NCBI GenBank assembly: GCA_946800325.1
Contig: OX326957.1
Coordinates: 12,753,591 to 12,817,590, forward strand
DNA from: Luzula sylvatica
Taxonomy: Eukaryota > Streptophyta > Magnoliopsida > Poales > Juncaceae
Direction: 5' to 3'
Length of the DNA stretch: 64,000 bases
This document shows, in pieces, positions 24,139 to 37,030 of the stretch (its first letter is position 1; every line of letters starts with the position of its first letter). Made by a program: the position numbers and the translations under genes. The notes beneath the pieces were generated by a model. It had not been told where the DNA came from. It did no database searches and worked only from the letters and a program-made list of their open reading frames with translations.

Positions 24139-24281
24139 GAGCAATGATAGGTACACAAAATCCGACCACAAATTTGACACAAATACATAAGTTTGTGTCA
24201 TTAATTGTATTATAAATCAAACATGAACTTATGTATTTGTGTCAAATTTGTGGTCGGTTTATGTGTACATATCATTACTCT
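24139..24281. mobile_element. 143-bp MITE with 8-bp target duplication
   Basis: Inverted ends GAGCAATGATAGGTACACA and, complementing the right end, AGAGTAATGATATGTACACA run on through GACCACAAATTTGACACAAA on both arms. CTTTAAAG flanks both sides (24131-24138 and 24282-24289). Same family as 2893-3044. It sits within a diverged copy of repeat Y (24050-24340). Confidence 0.8.
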
Positions 24282-24371
24282 CTTTAAAGCATTATATTTG
24301 TAACTATTTAATCATTTAAATCTATATGTTATTGCCGCAAACTTAACACGTGTATTCTTTGACTGAATACA

Positions 24372-25248
24372 TTATGGGCCTGTTTGATTTGAGGGATTTT
24401 GATGTACATGGATATGTGAAATACATGTATTTTACTATCCATGTATTTGATAATCCATGTGAGTTGTTTGATTTGTTGTATTTGGTAATCCATGTATATC
24501 AAATCCTTTGTTTGATTCTTGGTTAAAAAATCCATGATTTTAATATTTTAATATATATCATTTATTATATTACTGTATTATTGTATATTATATTATATTA
24601 TTGTGTATTATATTATATTGTTGTACATTATATATTATATTATTATATTTAATATTACATTGTTTAATATTATATTATATGATATTATACTATTTATATT
24701 GTTTTATATTATATTGTTTTATATTTATATTATATAATATTATTTTGTTTTATATGATATTATTTTATATTATATTTTTTTTTAAAGTATATTATATTAT
24801 ATTATATTATATTATATTATAATATATTATTATTATTATTATTATTTTGATATTATATCATATTGTATTATATTATATTATTATTACTATTATTAATTAT
24901 ATTATACTGTATTATTATTATATTATATTATATTATATTATATGATATTGAATTATACTATATTATATTATATTATACTCTAATATATATATAATATAAT
25001 ATTCATATAATACATATGATTATATTTTTTATTTTTTTATATATATTATATTATATTATATTATATTATTATTATTATTATTATTATTATCATATTATAT
25101 CATATTGTATTATATTATATTATTATTACTATTATTAATTATATTATATTGTATTATTATTATATTATATTATATTATATTATATGATATTGTATTATAC
25201 TATATTATATTATATTATACTCTAATATATATATATATATATATATAT
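24372..25248 (+). repeat. AT microsatellite tract preceded by a TTTGATTTGAGGGATTT element end
   Basis: 24372-24540 begins GGCCTGTTTGATTTGAGGG and carries several ATCCATGTATTT units; a relative lies at 31337-31520. 24540-25248 is ATTAT/TATAT low-complexity DNA containing a direct duplication of about 230 bp (about 24865-24985 and 25095-25235). The ORFs here (Tyr/Ile/Leu-rich) are artefacts. Confidence 0.7.
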
Positions 25249-28200
25249 AGAGAAATGCTAAATAGAATCCATAAAAAGAATCCACAAATCGAATCCAAGG
25301 ACCAAAACTAAAAACAAGTAGAGGCGGAGGGACTTTTTTATAATTTTGCAAGACCAGAAATAATTCATGTATGCACGGAGGGGCTCTTTCAGAAATGTAC
25401 AAGCGCGAAGGACGAAAATTAAAAAGTTAAATAAAAACAAGGACCATTTCGTAATAATCCAAGAACAGACTTCTTTTCTCTCTTCTTTCTCGTTGTCCTC
25501 CTTCTTCTAAACCCTAGGCGGCGATTATGAGGCGAACTCGGCGAACTAGGCGACAAGCCTGATCCCCTCTCTCTCCTTCCGACGTAGCCTTTTTTCCTCT
25601 CATCTCTAGTGCCGGCGACTCTGCAGATCGCGACCATATGAGACCAGATCCAAAACGCGAAAGGGAAGAAGGATGAAGCGTTCTTGCTTGCCGGTGAACT
25701 GGATCCGTCATGCTAACCAGCCCCAGTTCGAAATTAATTGATTCTAATAGAGGAACTAAAAACGAAGTTTGTGATGGATTTCCTTAGGTTTTTTCTTGTG
25801 AATCTCAACAGTTTACTATACCCTCTTCAAAATAATCCACTCAAACACAATTTTAGCAATTCTTGATTTTGTTTGAGGATTTTGTTATTAAGTAGCAAAT
25901 AATCCACTCGAACCCAATTTTTTTTCATGCTTCTTACTCGGTTTTCTTTGAGAATTGTGTAGATTCATGGATTGCTGAAGGATTAAAGTGTTGCTCGCAA
26001 GGTGTTCGATGAAATGACTGTATGAACTGGACTGTTTTCTTGAAGGCGAGATGGTATAGTTTTCTTTGTACATTTTGCTCAGAATGAAGGAAACATCTGA
26101 TATGGAATCCATGATGGTACCGTCCACCACTCAATTCGTACCAGCTGGAGATTCTACTGTACCTCATTCTTTCGTTTTGCCCTACTGGTGGAGAAAATAC
26201 TTCATTTCAATTGGTGGTCGAGTATCCTCATGACGAGTGGTACAATGCACAAAATTCATCCTCGCGAAGACTAGTTCTGGTACATTATTTTATTTTATTG
26301 CATTTGAATTTTCCAAATTGTGTTTTCATTTTTATAATTAGAGGTGATTTTTCGTGTTAGCCCCTGAAGTTCATGTTTTTATATTTTTGTAGGATTTGGA
26401 ATACACAAAATTAAATCGACCAATGCCTAAACTTGGCTACCGAGGTAATATTTTCGCCTTTTTCCATTTCACTTACTGGTTGATAAGCTTACCACTTTGT
26501 TTTGGGAATGTAGGTGCCGAGTAATTACAAGGAACCGAATTTCGAAACACGGGTCTTGCATCATAGTATTGTCATGTTGCGAGAACGAGAAATCAGATCG
26601 AAAAGGGTATTGCGGCTCGATTTCAGTCTCAATCAGTTATTTTTGTTATTTTTAATTTTCATATTTTATGCAAATCTAATTTATTATTATGTTTTTTTGA
26701 GATAGGTTATTTGCATGTCATGTAATGTGATTTATGATATTAACTTCTTGGATTGAGCGCGACAAGCTATTCGAAAATCATGGTTTCGAAAATGTCAGAA
26801 TATATTGTTTTTTTTCTTTAAACTTTTTAAGAGAATATATTGTATTTTTAAGATATATTCGGGCTCTGGTCTTGGAAATTTGGATGTTTTAGATTTAGAT
26901 TTTATTATTTATTAAATTCCTGCTTCTTGTGATTATTTTTGTGTTCTTCATTTTTTATTATTACGGTAAACATAACATTGTTTTTTATTGGAAACGACCA
27001 TCATTTGTAATAATGATGTCCTCTGGAACCAACGGGCCTTGAAAAGTGAATTTTCATGAATCGGCCACTGGAATGAGTTCCATATCACATTTGATTGGAT
27101 TATGTTATTTTATGGTTTAGTGCTTGTTTGGATGATTAGTAATCAATATAGTCTGACAACATAAATTTATCAAAATATAGTTAATTTTTCGGTGAACATG
27201 ATAATTAATTTCATAAAATACAGCAAAATATATTATTGAATTCAGCAAAATATATGATTGAATTTACCAAAATATAGGATTGAATTTACCAAAATAAAGT
27301 TAATAATCCGATGAACATGATCATTAATTTCATATAATCAGCAAAATATATTATTGAATTAGGCAAAATATACGATTAAATTTAACAGAATATACGATTT
27401 AATTTACTAAAATATAGTTAATTATCCGATGAATACGATCATTAATTTCATATAATTCAGCAAAATATATGATTGAAATTAGCAAAATATATGATTAAAT
27501 TTAACAGAATATACGATTGAATTTACTAAAATATAGTTAATTATCCGATGAATACGATCATTAATTTCATATAATTCAGCAAAATATATGATTGAATTTA
27601 GCAAAATGTATGATTAAATTTAACAGAATATACGATTGAATATATTAAAATATAGTTAATTATCCGATGAATACGATCATTAATTTCATATAATTCAGCA
27701 AAATATATGACTGAAATTAACAAAATATATGATTAAATTTAACATAATATATGATTGAATTTACTAAAATATAGTTAATTATCCGATGAATACGATCATT
27801 AATTTCATATAATTCAGCAAAATATATGATTGAATTTAGCAAAACGTATGATTAAATTTAACAGAATATACGATTGAATATATTAAAATATAGTTAATTA
27901 TCCGATGAATACGATCATTAATTTCATATAATTCAGCAAAATATATGATTGAAATTAGCAAAATATATGATTAAATTTAACAGAATATACGATTGAATTT
28001 AGTACAATATAGTTAATTATCCGATGAATACGATCATTAATTTCATATAATTCAGCAAAATATATAATTGAATTTAGCAAAATGTATGATTACATTTAAC
28101 ATAATATATGATTGAATTTACTAAAATATAGTTAATTATCCGATGAATACGATCATTAATTTCATATAATTCAGCAAAATATATGATTGAATTTAGCAAA

Positions 28201-30201
28201 ATATATGATTAAATTTAACAGAATATACGATTGAATTTACTAAAATATAGTTAATTATCCGATGAACACGATCATTAATTTCATATAATCAGCAAAATAT
28301 ATTATTGAAATTAGCAAAATATATGATTAATTTTTTATTAGTTCTGCAATTTCTTATTTATATTTGTCTAATATTAATTTTTTTCCAATCCCTCACCAAA
28401 ATTTGTCATAAAAAAAATTTACAAAAAAAATAAAATAAAATAAATCTCTAACATCAACCCAACAGAGAACATTATATTAATCAAAATATTCGAAAATTAT
28501 TATTAATCAAAAAATATATATTTGTAAATTATTCAATTTGGTCCTCGGGAAAAAAGAGAATCTCTAAAAACAGAAGCACTTCCCGAACCAGCTAGCAAAT
28601 GATAAGATGCCACGTAATTATTTCCAGGCAACGGCAATAACGAATGCAAACTCGTCCAATGCCAAATTGTCCCCTTAGATCGTAAAATTATTTCTAGCCA
28701 GCAAATGTTGTTATAAGTCATAAAATTTGGCTTCAATCGTGTAGAGTTCATTTCATGCACCAATTATGTCTTTAAATACATGTATGAAAGCCAGTCACAT
28801 GAATCCATCCACCTAAACACTATAGATCAAGTTTCTTTCAAAATTTCCCTAAGCCATAATAAGTTAATAACTGCAAATTATTACAAACAAGTCCAAGTAA
28901 AATAAATAATTATTACGCGTAAAATTGTTAATTTCTTCAAAATTGTACCTTAGGGGGTAGCATTTCGGGGGGAGACACGGCCTGCACAAAATTGCAAAAC
29001 GGTCCAATTATCGCAGAAATTAATTATACCAGCTTGGTTAATGGCTCTGTGATCCATCCATCCAATCATATTTCTTCTAATGTCTCTAGTTAAAGATACC
29101 AACACTGGGATCCATTTTCATCCATAGCCACTAAAGAAGATAGTAAAATGAATTTTTACATTTATATCCCTCAAAAAAATAAAATATAGTTTACCTAGAG
29201 AACAAGTAGCTGCGAAACCTAATTGAATGACTTGTTTGGGGAAAAGGTGTGCGAGTGAAAATGCTGACTTGACGGCTGTACAGACTGTGTGCCATAAATC
29301 AGTAGAGGAATGTTGAAATCGTCGAGATTTTAGAAGTTATGTGCTATATTGTTTTGTTTTATCTTTTTATTGATAGGGGAATGAGTGGGAATTGGACTAC
29401 TTGATGTATCTCATGACAAATCTCAAGGCGCAGTTTCATTCCCATTCAATCTTTCAAGACAAAATCTCAATCTTTCAAGTCAAATAGGCCTGTAAAGAAT
29501 ACCATGCATGTATCATCATTCAAGTATTTGCTTGATAATTCAGTCTTTCAATACAAGCTTGCAGAAAACATAGCTACTGATTGGATAATCTACCCTTCTT
29601 CTATTAAACCCCAATGAATTGACTGAAAAAATAGGAATAAGTGAAGGAGGATTACAAGGATGCAAAGCTCGATTCAGTCATACAACACTGAAATGGCACA
29701 AGTCAATCTGTCTCCGTTTTGCTTCCATCTGCAATTCATCGTTTTTCGCTTGCTTCTTCAAAGATCTCCGTCTATTGCTCACTTTCTTGATCCATGGATG
29801 GATCCGTCTATCGCCCTTTCAAGATCAACAGCCAGCTCCCTCTCTCGCCCTTTCTCTTTCTCTTTTGCCATCAGTTCTTTCTTGATCCATGGACGATTCA
29901 CAAGAAGAGATTTGGAGCAAGAAAGGGGGAGGGAGCGGACAGAGAGATGGGTTGGTTCGGAGGAGAAAAGAATATTTTAGCAAAATTACAAAAAGGTCCC
30001 TCCGCTTTTTAGCAAAATTATAAAAAGGCCCCTCCGCTTTTATATCAGTGTATGTTAATTTGAACTCATCTGACTGTCTAAACACGCTGAATTCTTCGAT
30101 ATATTCTGCTTATTTGAAACGTATATTTTGCTAATTTTATCGAAATATTTTGCGCGTGGATTCTTTTTTCGGATTCTTTTTTTGGATTCTCCTTAGCAGC
30201 C

Positions 30202-30204
<3 letters not shown>
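25249..30204 (+). mobile_element. 4.96-kb non-autonomous TIR element, copy A
   Basis: The ends are inverted repeats: AGAGAAATGCTAAATAGAATCC on the left and, complementing the right end, CAGGGCTGCTAAGGAGAATCC. Each is followed by further AAAAAGAATCC units. It sits between TA tracts (25225-25248 and 30205-30282), so the target duplication cannot be read but the target is TA. Inside are a TAAACCCTAGGCGGCG leader-like region (25490-25700), exon-like pieces (26084-26610), a 119-bp satellite array (27184-28330) and a second leader-like region (29690-29960). No transposase is present; the longest frame is 106 codons. Copy B at 31802-36758 is its near-perfect reverse complement. Superfamily not assigned. 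Confidence 0.8.
27184..28330 (+). repeat. 119-bp satellite array, about ten units, in copy A
   Basis: ATTATCCGATGAATACGATC-type units start at 27421, 27540, 27659, 27778, 27897, 28016, 28135 and 28254, a constant 119 bp, with two diverged units before them near 27184 and 27303. Each unit contains three AAAATATATGATTGAATTTA-like sub-repeats. Alternate units carry GAAATTAGC..ATATATG and GAATTTAGC..GTATG, implying a 238-bp dimer. Confidence 0.9.

Positions 30205-30282
<78 letters not shown>
30205..30282 (+). repeat. (TA)n microsatellite, inner boundary of copy A
   Basis: About 39 TA units immediately after the element's terminal CCTG. Confidence 0.95.
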
Positions 30283-30283
<1 letters not shown>

Positions 30284-30499
30284 CGTGCAAATTATCGACA
30301 ACATGATATTTTGAATTTTATTTTGTGAAATAGAAATATGTTAAAATATTGTGTCGCTTATTTTTTTTTTATTATTGCGAGTAATTGTTTTTGACAATAT
30401 AAATATCGGGTATTAACTCGGGATATAACATCCAAATTATCGAGACAGGCCCTCTTCATCACCTCCATTCTAAAAAAATTCTTTCATGTGTTAATCAAA

Positions 30500-31080
30500 A
30501 TAACGTGCACCACAATAACGATATGACATAATTTGAAATAAATCAAATGAAAACGAGAAGAAATGGTTCAATCGGAACAATTAATTATATGAAATTAATT
30601 AATATTTCATTAATCAATTAGTTGTCCTTACATTTTTTTTTCATTGAATTGACCACATTAAATTTTTTTTTTTTTTAAAAAAAAAAATTCATTGCATTGA
30701 ATTGATCAAATTAAATATTTTTTATAAAAAAAATCAGTCCAAACTTAAGGAAAATAAAATAAAAAAAGACATAAGCTCCCACTATTTTCTAAAAAAACAT
30801 AAAAGTTAAACCTACCAACCAATGAAACTGAATGGCAGCTATTCCCAAAATTCTTACTTTACCAATAAAAATACGGCCTTTTTATTTTCTTTTGTCTTTC
30901 TACATGTGTTAGAAAAATTGAAATGAACGTAAGCCGTGGTGATTATAATTCTATTTCCTCTCCATGCTGGTCCACTCCAATATCTTTATTAATGTATATT
31001 GAAACATTATGTGGACAAGACATAACTTGTTGCCATAAATTTGCTTATAACATATTAAAAATAATTTCCTAACTGTGATC
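30500..31080 (-). repeat. Dispersed repeat family X, third copy (inverted)
   Basis: The reverse complement carries GGTTTAACTTTTATGTTTTTTTAG, AAAATAGTGGGAG, CTAATTGATTAATGAAATAT and TTAATTAATTTC in the order seen at 220-760 and 18535-18980. It makes up much of the spacer between the two large TIR elements. Confidence 0.6.
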
Positions 31081-31336
31081 ATTTATGTTCCTTAAAAAGG
31101 CAAAAAAAAAAGGTCATTTTTTCGTGATACACTCATTCATTGTGCATTCAATTTCAAACTCGACCAAAACTTGCACACACCTTATGAATTTGAATGTATT
31201 TTTTTTTCTCATGGTAATGATCTGAGTAATGCACATAATACGATTTTTCAGTCATGAGCATATTGTTTCCAACCTAAGCATCCCAAATCCCAATGGCATT
31301 CTCATGAAGATATTGCTCGAGATAATAGATATAGGG

Positions 31337-31801
31337 CATGTTTGATTTGAGGGATTTAGGTGGAGATGTATTTCAAAATACGGGATAAGCTCGAAATCCT
31401 TTGTCTGATTTGGTGTATTTGAGGGTGGAGATGGATTTGAGGGTGGATGGTGAAATACACCAAAAATTTTGGTATTCCAAAATACATGGATAAGCTATAT
31501 CCATGTATTTCATTATAAAATTATTTTTCCAAACTATATAAATAAATAATGATAAATATTATATTATATTATATTATAAAATAATTATATAATATTATAT
31601 ACTATTATATAATGTAATATTATTTAATATAATATAATATAATATAATATATTATAAAAATAATATAATATAAAATAATATTATATAATAATATAATATA
31701 ATATAATAATATATTAAAGTATAATATAATATATATAAAATAATAAAAAAAATATAATCATATGTATTATATGAATATAATATTATATATATATATATAT
31801 A
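31337..31801 (+). repeat. TTTGATTTGAGGGATTT element end plus AT tract, inner boundary of copy B
   Basis: 31337-31520 repeats the GGGC(A/C)TGTTTGATTTGAGGG start and ATCCATGTATTT units seen at 24372-24540. 31540-31801 is an AT tract whose segment ATAATCATATGTATTATATG is the reverse complement of 25000-25025, and it ends in a TA run abutting copy B. Confidence 0.65.
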
Positions 31802-34800
31802 CAGGGTTGCTAAGGAGAATCCAAAAAAAGAATCCGAAAAAAGAATCCACGCGCAAAATATTTCGATAAAATTAGCAAAATATACGTTTCAAATAAGCAG
31901 AATATATCGAAGAATTCAGCGTGTTTAGACAGTCAGATGAGTTCAAATTAACATACACTGATATAAAAGCGGAGGGGCCTTTTTATAATTTTGCTAAAAA
32001 GCGGAGGGACCTTTTTGTAATTTTGCTAAAATATTCTTTTCTCCTCCGAACCAACCCATCTCTCTGTCCGCTCCCTCCCCCTTTCTTGCTCCAAATCTCT
32101 TCTTGTGAATCGTCCATGGATCAAGAAAGAACTGATGGCAAAAGAGAAAGAGAAAGGGCGAGAGAGGGAGCTGGCTGTTGATCTTGAAAGGGCGATAGAC
32201 GGATCCATCCATGGATCAAGAAAGTGAGCAATAGACGGAGATCTTTGAAGAAGCAAGCGAAAAACGATGAATTGCAGATGGAAGCAAAACGGAGACAGAT
32301 TGACTTGTGCCATTTCAGTGTTGTATGACTGAATCGAGCTTTGCATCCTTGTAATCCTCCTTCACTTATTCCTATTTTTTCAGTCAATTCATTGGGGTTT
32401 AATAGAAGAAGGGTAGATTATCCAATCAGTAGCTATGTTTTCTGCAAGCTTGTATTGAAAGACTGAATTATCAAGCAAATACTTGAATGATGATACATGC
32501 ATGGTATTCTTTACAGGCCTATTTGACTTGAAAGATTGAGATTTTGTCTTGAAAGATTGAATGGGAATGAAACTGCGCCTTGAGATTTGTCATGAGATAC
32601 ATCAAGTAGTCCAATTCCCACTCATTCCCCTATCAATAAAAAGATAAAACAAAACAATATAGCACATAACTTCTAAAATCTCGACGATTTCAACATTCCT
32701 CTACTGATTTATGGCACACAGTCTGTACAGCCGTCAAGTCAGCATTTTCACTCGCACACCTTTTCCCCAAACAAGTCATTCAATTAGGTTTCGCAGCTAC
32801 TTGTTCTCTAGGTAAACTATATTTTATTTTTTTGAGGGATATAAATGTAAAAATTCATTTTACTATCTTCTTTAGTGGCTATGGATGAAAATGGATCCCA
32901 GTGTTGGTATCTTTAACTAGAGACATTAGAAGAAATATGATTGGATGGATGGATCACAGAGCCATTAACCAAGCTGGTATAATTAATTTCTGCGATAATT
33001 GGACCGTTTTGCAATTTTGTGCAGGCCGTGTCTCCCCCCGAAATGCTACCCCCTAAGGTACAATTTTGAAGAAATTAACAATTTTACGCGTAATAATTAT
33101 TTATTTTACTTGGACTTGTTTGTAATAATTTGCAGTTATTAACTTATTATGGCTTAGGGAAATTTTGAAAGAAACTTGATCTATAGTGTTTAGGTGGATG
33201 GATTCATGTGACTGGCTTTCATACATGTATTTAAAGACATAATTGGTGCATGAAATGAACTCTACACGATTGAAGCCAAATTTTATGACTTATAACAACA
33301 TTTGCTGGCTAGAAATAATTTTACGATCTAAGGGGACAATTTGGCATTGGACGAGTTTGCATTCGTTATTGCCGTTGCCTGGAAATAATTACGTGGCATC
33401 TTATCATTTGCTAGCTGGTTCGGGAAGTGCTTCTGTTTTTAGAGATTCTCTTTTTTCCCGAGGACCAAATTGAATAATTTACAAATATATATTTTTTGAT
33501 TAATAATAATTTTCGAATATTTTGATTAATATAATGTTCTCTGTTGGGTTGATGTTAGAGATTTATTTTATTTTATTTTTTTTGTAAATTTTTTTTTATG
33601 ACAAATTTTGGTGAGGGATTGGAAAAAAATTAATATTAGACAAATATAAATAAGAAATTGCAGAACTAATAAAAAATTAATCATATATTTTGCTAATTTC
33701 AATAATATATTTTGCTGATTATATGAAATTAATGATCGTGTTCATCGGATAATTAACTATATTTTAGTAAATTCAATCGTATATTCTGTTAAATTTAATC
33801 ATATATTTTGCTAAATTCAATCATATATTTTGCTGAATTATATGAAATTAATGATCGTATTCATCGGATAATTAACTATATTTTAGTAAATTCAATCATA
33901 TATTATGTTAAATGTAATCATACATTTTGCTAAATTCAATTATATATTTTGCTGAATTATATGAAATTAATGATCGTATTCATCGGATAATTAACTATAT
34001 TGTACTAAATTCAATCGTATATTCTGTTAAATTTAATCATATATTTTGCTAATTTCAATCATATATTTTGCTGAATTATATGAAATTAATGATCGTATTC
34101 ATCGGATAATTAACTATATTTTAATATATTCAATCGTATATTCTGTTAAATTTAATCATACGTTTTGCTAAATTCAATCATATATTTTGCTGAATTATAT
34201 GAAATTAATGATCGTATTCATCGGATAATTAACTATATTTTAGTAAATTCAATCATATATTATGTTAAATTTAATCATATATTTTGTTAATTTCAGTCAT
34301 ATATTTTGCTGAATTATATGAAATTAATGATCGTATTCATCGGATAATTAACTATATTTTAATATATTCAATCGTATATTCTGTTAAATTTAATCATACA
34401 TTTTGCTAAATTCAATCATATATTTTGCTGAATTATATGAAATTAATGATCGTATTCATCGGATAATTAACTATATTTTAGTAAATTCAATCGTATATTC
34501 TGTTAAATTTAATCATATATTTTGCTAATTTCAATCATATATTTTGCTGAATTATATGAAATTAATGATCGTATTCATCGGATAATTAACTATATTTTAG
34601 TAAATTAAATCGTATATTCTGTTAAATTTAATCGTATATTTTGCCTAATTCAATAATATATTTTGCTGATTATATGAAATTAATGATCATGTTCATCGGA
34701 TTATTAACTTTATTTTGGTAAATTCAATCCTATATTTTGGTAAATTCAATCATATATTTTGCTGAATTCAATAATATATTTTGCTGTATTTTATGAAATT

Positions 34801-36753
34801 AATTATCATGTTCACCGAAAAATTAACTATATTTTGATAAATTTATGTTGTCAGACTATATTGATTACTAATCATCCAAACAAGCACTAAACCATAAAAT
34901 AACATAATCCAATCAAATGTGATATGGAACTCATTCCAGTGGCCGATTCATGAAAATTCACTTTTCAAGGCCCGTTGGTTCCAGAGGACATCATTATTAC
35001 AAATGATGGTCGTTTCCAATAAAAAACAATGTTATGTTTACCGTAATAATAAAAAATGAAGAACACAAAAATAATCACAAGAAGCAGGAATTTAATAAAT
35101 AATAAAATCTAAATCTAAAACATCCAAATTTCCAAGACCAGAGCCCGAATATATCTTAAAAATACAATATATTCTCTTAAAAAGTTTAAAGAAAAAAAAC
35201 AATATATTCTGACATTTTCGAAACCATGATTTTCGAATAGCTTGTCGCGCTCAATCCAAGAAGTTAATATCATAAATCACATTACATGACATGCAAATAA
35301 CCTATCTCAAAAAAACATAATAATAAATTAGATTTGCATAAAATATGAAAATTAAAAATAACAAAAATAACTGATTGAGACTGAAATCGAGCCGCAATAC
35401 CCTTTTCGATCTGATTTCTCGTTCTCGCAACATGACAATACTATGATGCAAGACCCGTGTTTCGAAATTCGGTTCCTTGTAATTACTCGGCACCTACATT
35501 CCCAAAACAAAGTGGTAAGCTTATCAACCAGTAAGTGAAATGGAAAAAGGCGAAAATATTACCTCGGTAGCCAAGTTTAGGCATTGGTCGATTTAATTTT
35601 GTGTATTCCAAATCCTACAAAAATATAAAAACATGAACTTCAGGGGCTAACACGAAAAATCACCTCTAATTATAAAAATGAAAACACAATTTGGAAAATT
35701 CAAATGCAATAAAATAAAATAATGTACCAGAACTAGTCTTCGCGAGGATGAATTTTGTGCATTGTACCACTCGTCATGAGGATACTCGACCACCAATTGA
35801 AATGAAGTATTTTCTCCACCAGTAGGGCAAAACGAAAGAATGAGGTACAGTAGAATCTCCAGCTGGTACGAATTGAGTGGTGGACGGTACCATCATGGAT
35901 TCCATATCAGATGTTTCCTTCATTCTGAGCAAAATGTACAAAGAAAACTATACCATCTCGCCTTCAAGAAAACAGTCCAGTTCATACAGTCATTTCATCG
36001 AACACCTTGCGAGCAACACTTTAATCCTTCAGCAATCCATGAATCTACACAATTCTCAAAGAAAACCGAGTAAGAAGCATGAAAAAAAATTGGGTTCGAG
36101 TGGATTATTTGCTACTTAATAACAAAATCCTCAAACAAAATCAAGAATTGCTAAAATTGTGTTTGAGTGGATTATTTTGAAGAGGGTATAGTAAACTGTT
36201 GAGATTCACAAGAAAAAACCTAAGGAAATCCATCACAAACTTCGTTTTTAGTTCCTCTATTAGAATCAATTAATTTCGAACTGGGGCTGGTTAGCATGAC
36301 GGATCCAGTTCACCGGCAAGCAAGAACGCTTCATCCTTCTTCCCTTTCGCGTTTTGGATCTGGTCTCATATGGTCGCGATCTGCAGAGTCGCCGGCACTA
36401 GAGATGAGAGGAAAAAAGGCTACGTCGGAAGGAGAGAGAGGGGATCAGGCTTGTCGCCTAGTTCGCCGAGTTCGCCTCATAATCGCCGCCTAGGGTTTAG
36501 AAGAAGGAGGACAACGAGAAAGAAGAGAGAAAAGAAGTCTGTTCTTGGATTATTACGAAATGGTCCTTGTTTTTATTTAACTTTTTAATTTTCGTCCTTC
36601 GCGCTTGTACATTTCTGAAAGAGCCCCTCCGTGCATACATGAATTATTTCTGGTCTTGCAAAATTATAAAAAAGTCCCTCCGCCTCTACTTGTTTTTAGT
36701 TTTGGTCCTTGGATTCGATTTGTGGATTCTTTTTATGGATTCTATTTAGCATT

Positions 36754-36758
<5 letters not shown>
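31802..36758 (-). mobile_element. 4.96-kb non-autonomous TIR element, copy B (inverted)
   Basis: Reverse complement of copy A over its whole length. At least a dozen independent reading frames translate identically in both, the satellite variants match unit by unit, and I saw only isolated differences (for example CAGGGCTGC in A against CAGGGTTGC in B). It is bounded by TA tracts at 31776-31801 and 36759-36799. Together with A it forms a palindrome with 4.96-kb arms and a spacer of about 1.6 kb. Confidence 0.85.
33690..34840 (-). repeat. 119-bp satellite array in copy B
   Basis: Mirror image of 27184-28330, including rare variants such as the AAATGTAATCATACATTTTG form at 33911. Confidence 0.9.
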
Positions 36759-36799
<41 letters not shown>

Positions 36800-36801
<2 letters not shown>

Positions 36802-37030
36802 GATGGCTAAGATACTCAATTAAGTATCATGAGTTTGGTACTTAGGATTTTTTAACCATTAAATTTGTTTTGAGATTTGTGTTTTTTAATGTTATATATA
36901 TTCATCATTAAATATTACCATATCAGTTTATGCTAATCATTAAATGCACAAATCTCAAAACAAATCTAATGGTCCAAAAGTCTTAAGTACCAAACTCATG
37001 ATACTTAATTAAGTACCAAACTCATGATAT
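36800..37030. mobile_element. Small fold-back MITE
   Basis: AATTAAGTATCATGAGTTTG followed by GTACTTAGGA and ACCATTAaATTTGTTTTGAGAT on the left is complemented by 36945-37020 (CTCAAAACAAATCTAATGGT, then AAGTACCAAACTCATGATAC). It directly abuts the TA tract next to copy B; no target duplication is readable there. Confidence 0.6.

Noticed and set aside
24601..25311. Tyr/Ile/Leu-rich ORFs
   Set aside because: Translations of ATTAT/TATAT microsatellite sequence.
27184..28330. CRISPR-like regular repeat array
   Set aside because: Units are contiguous 119-bp satellite repeats without unique spacers, in a plant nuclear transposon; no cas genes.
29619..30085. ORFs of 72-106 codons that are conserved in both large elements
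   Set aside because: Identity between copies reflects the recent duplication of DNA, not selection; overlapping frames on both strands are equally conserved and none has a recognisable domain.
30078..30290. ORF with Tyr-Ile repeats
   Set aside because: Reads through the (TA)n tract.
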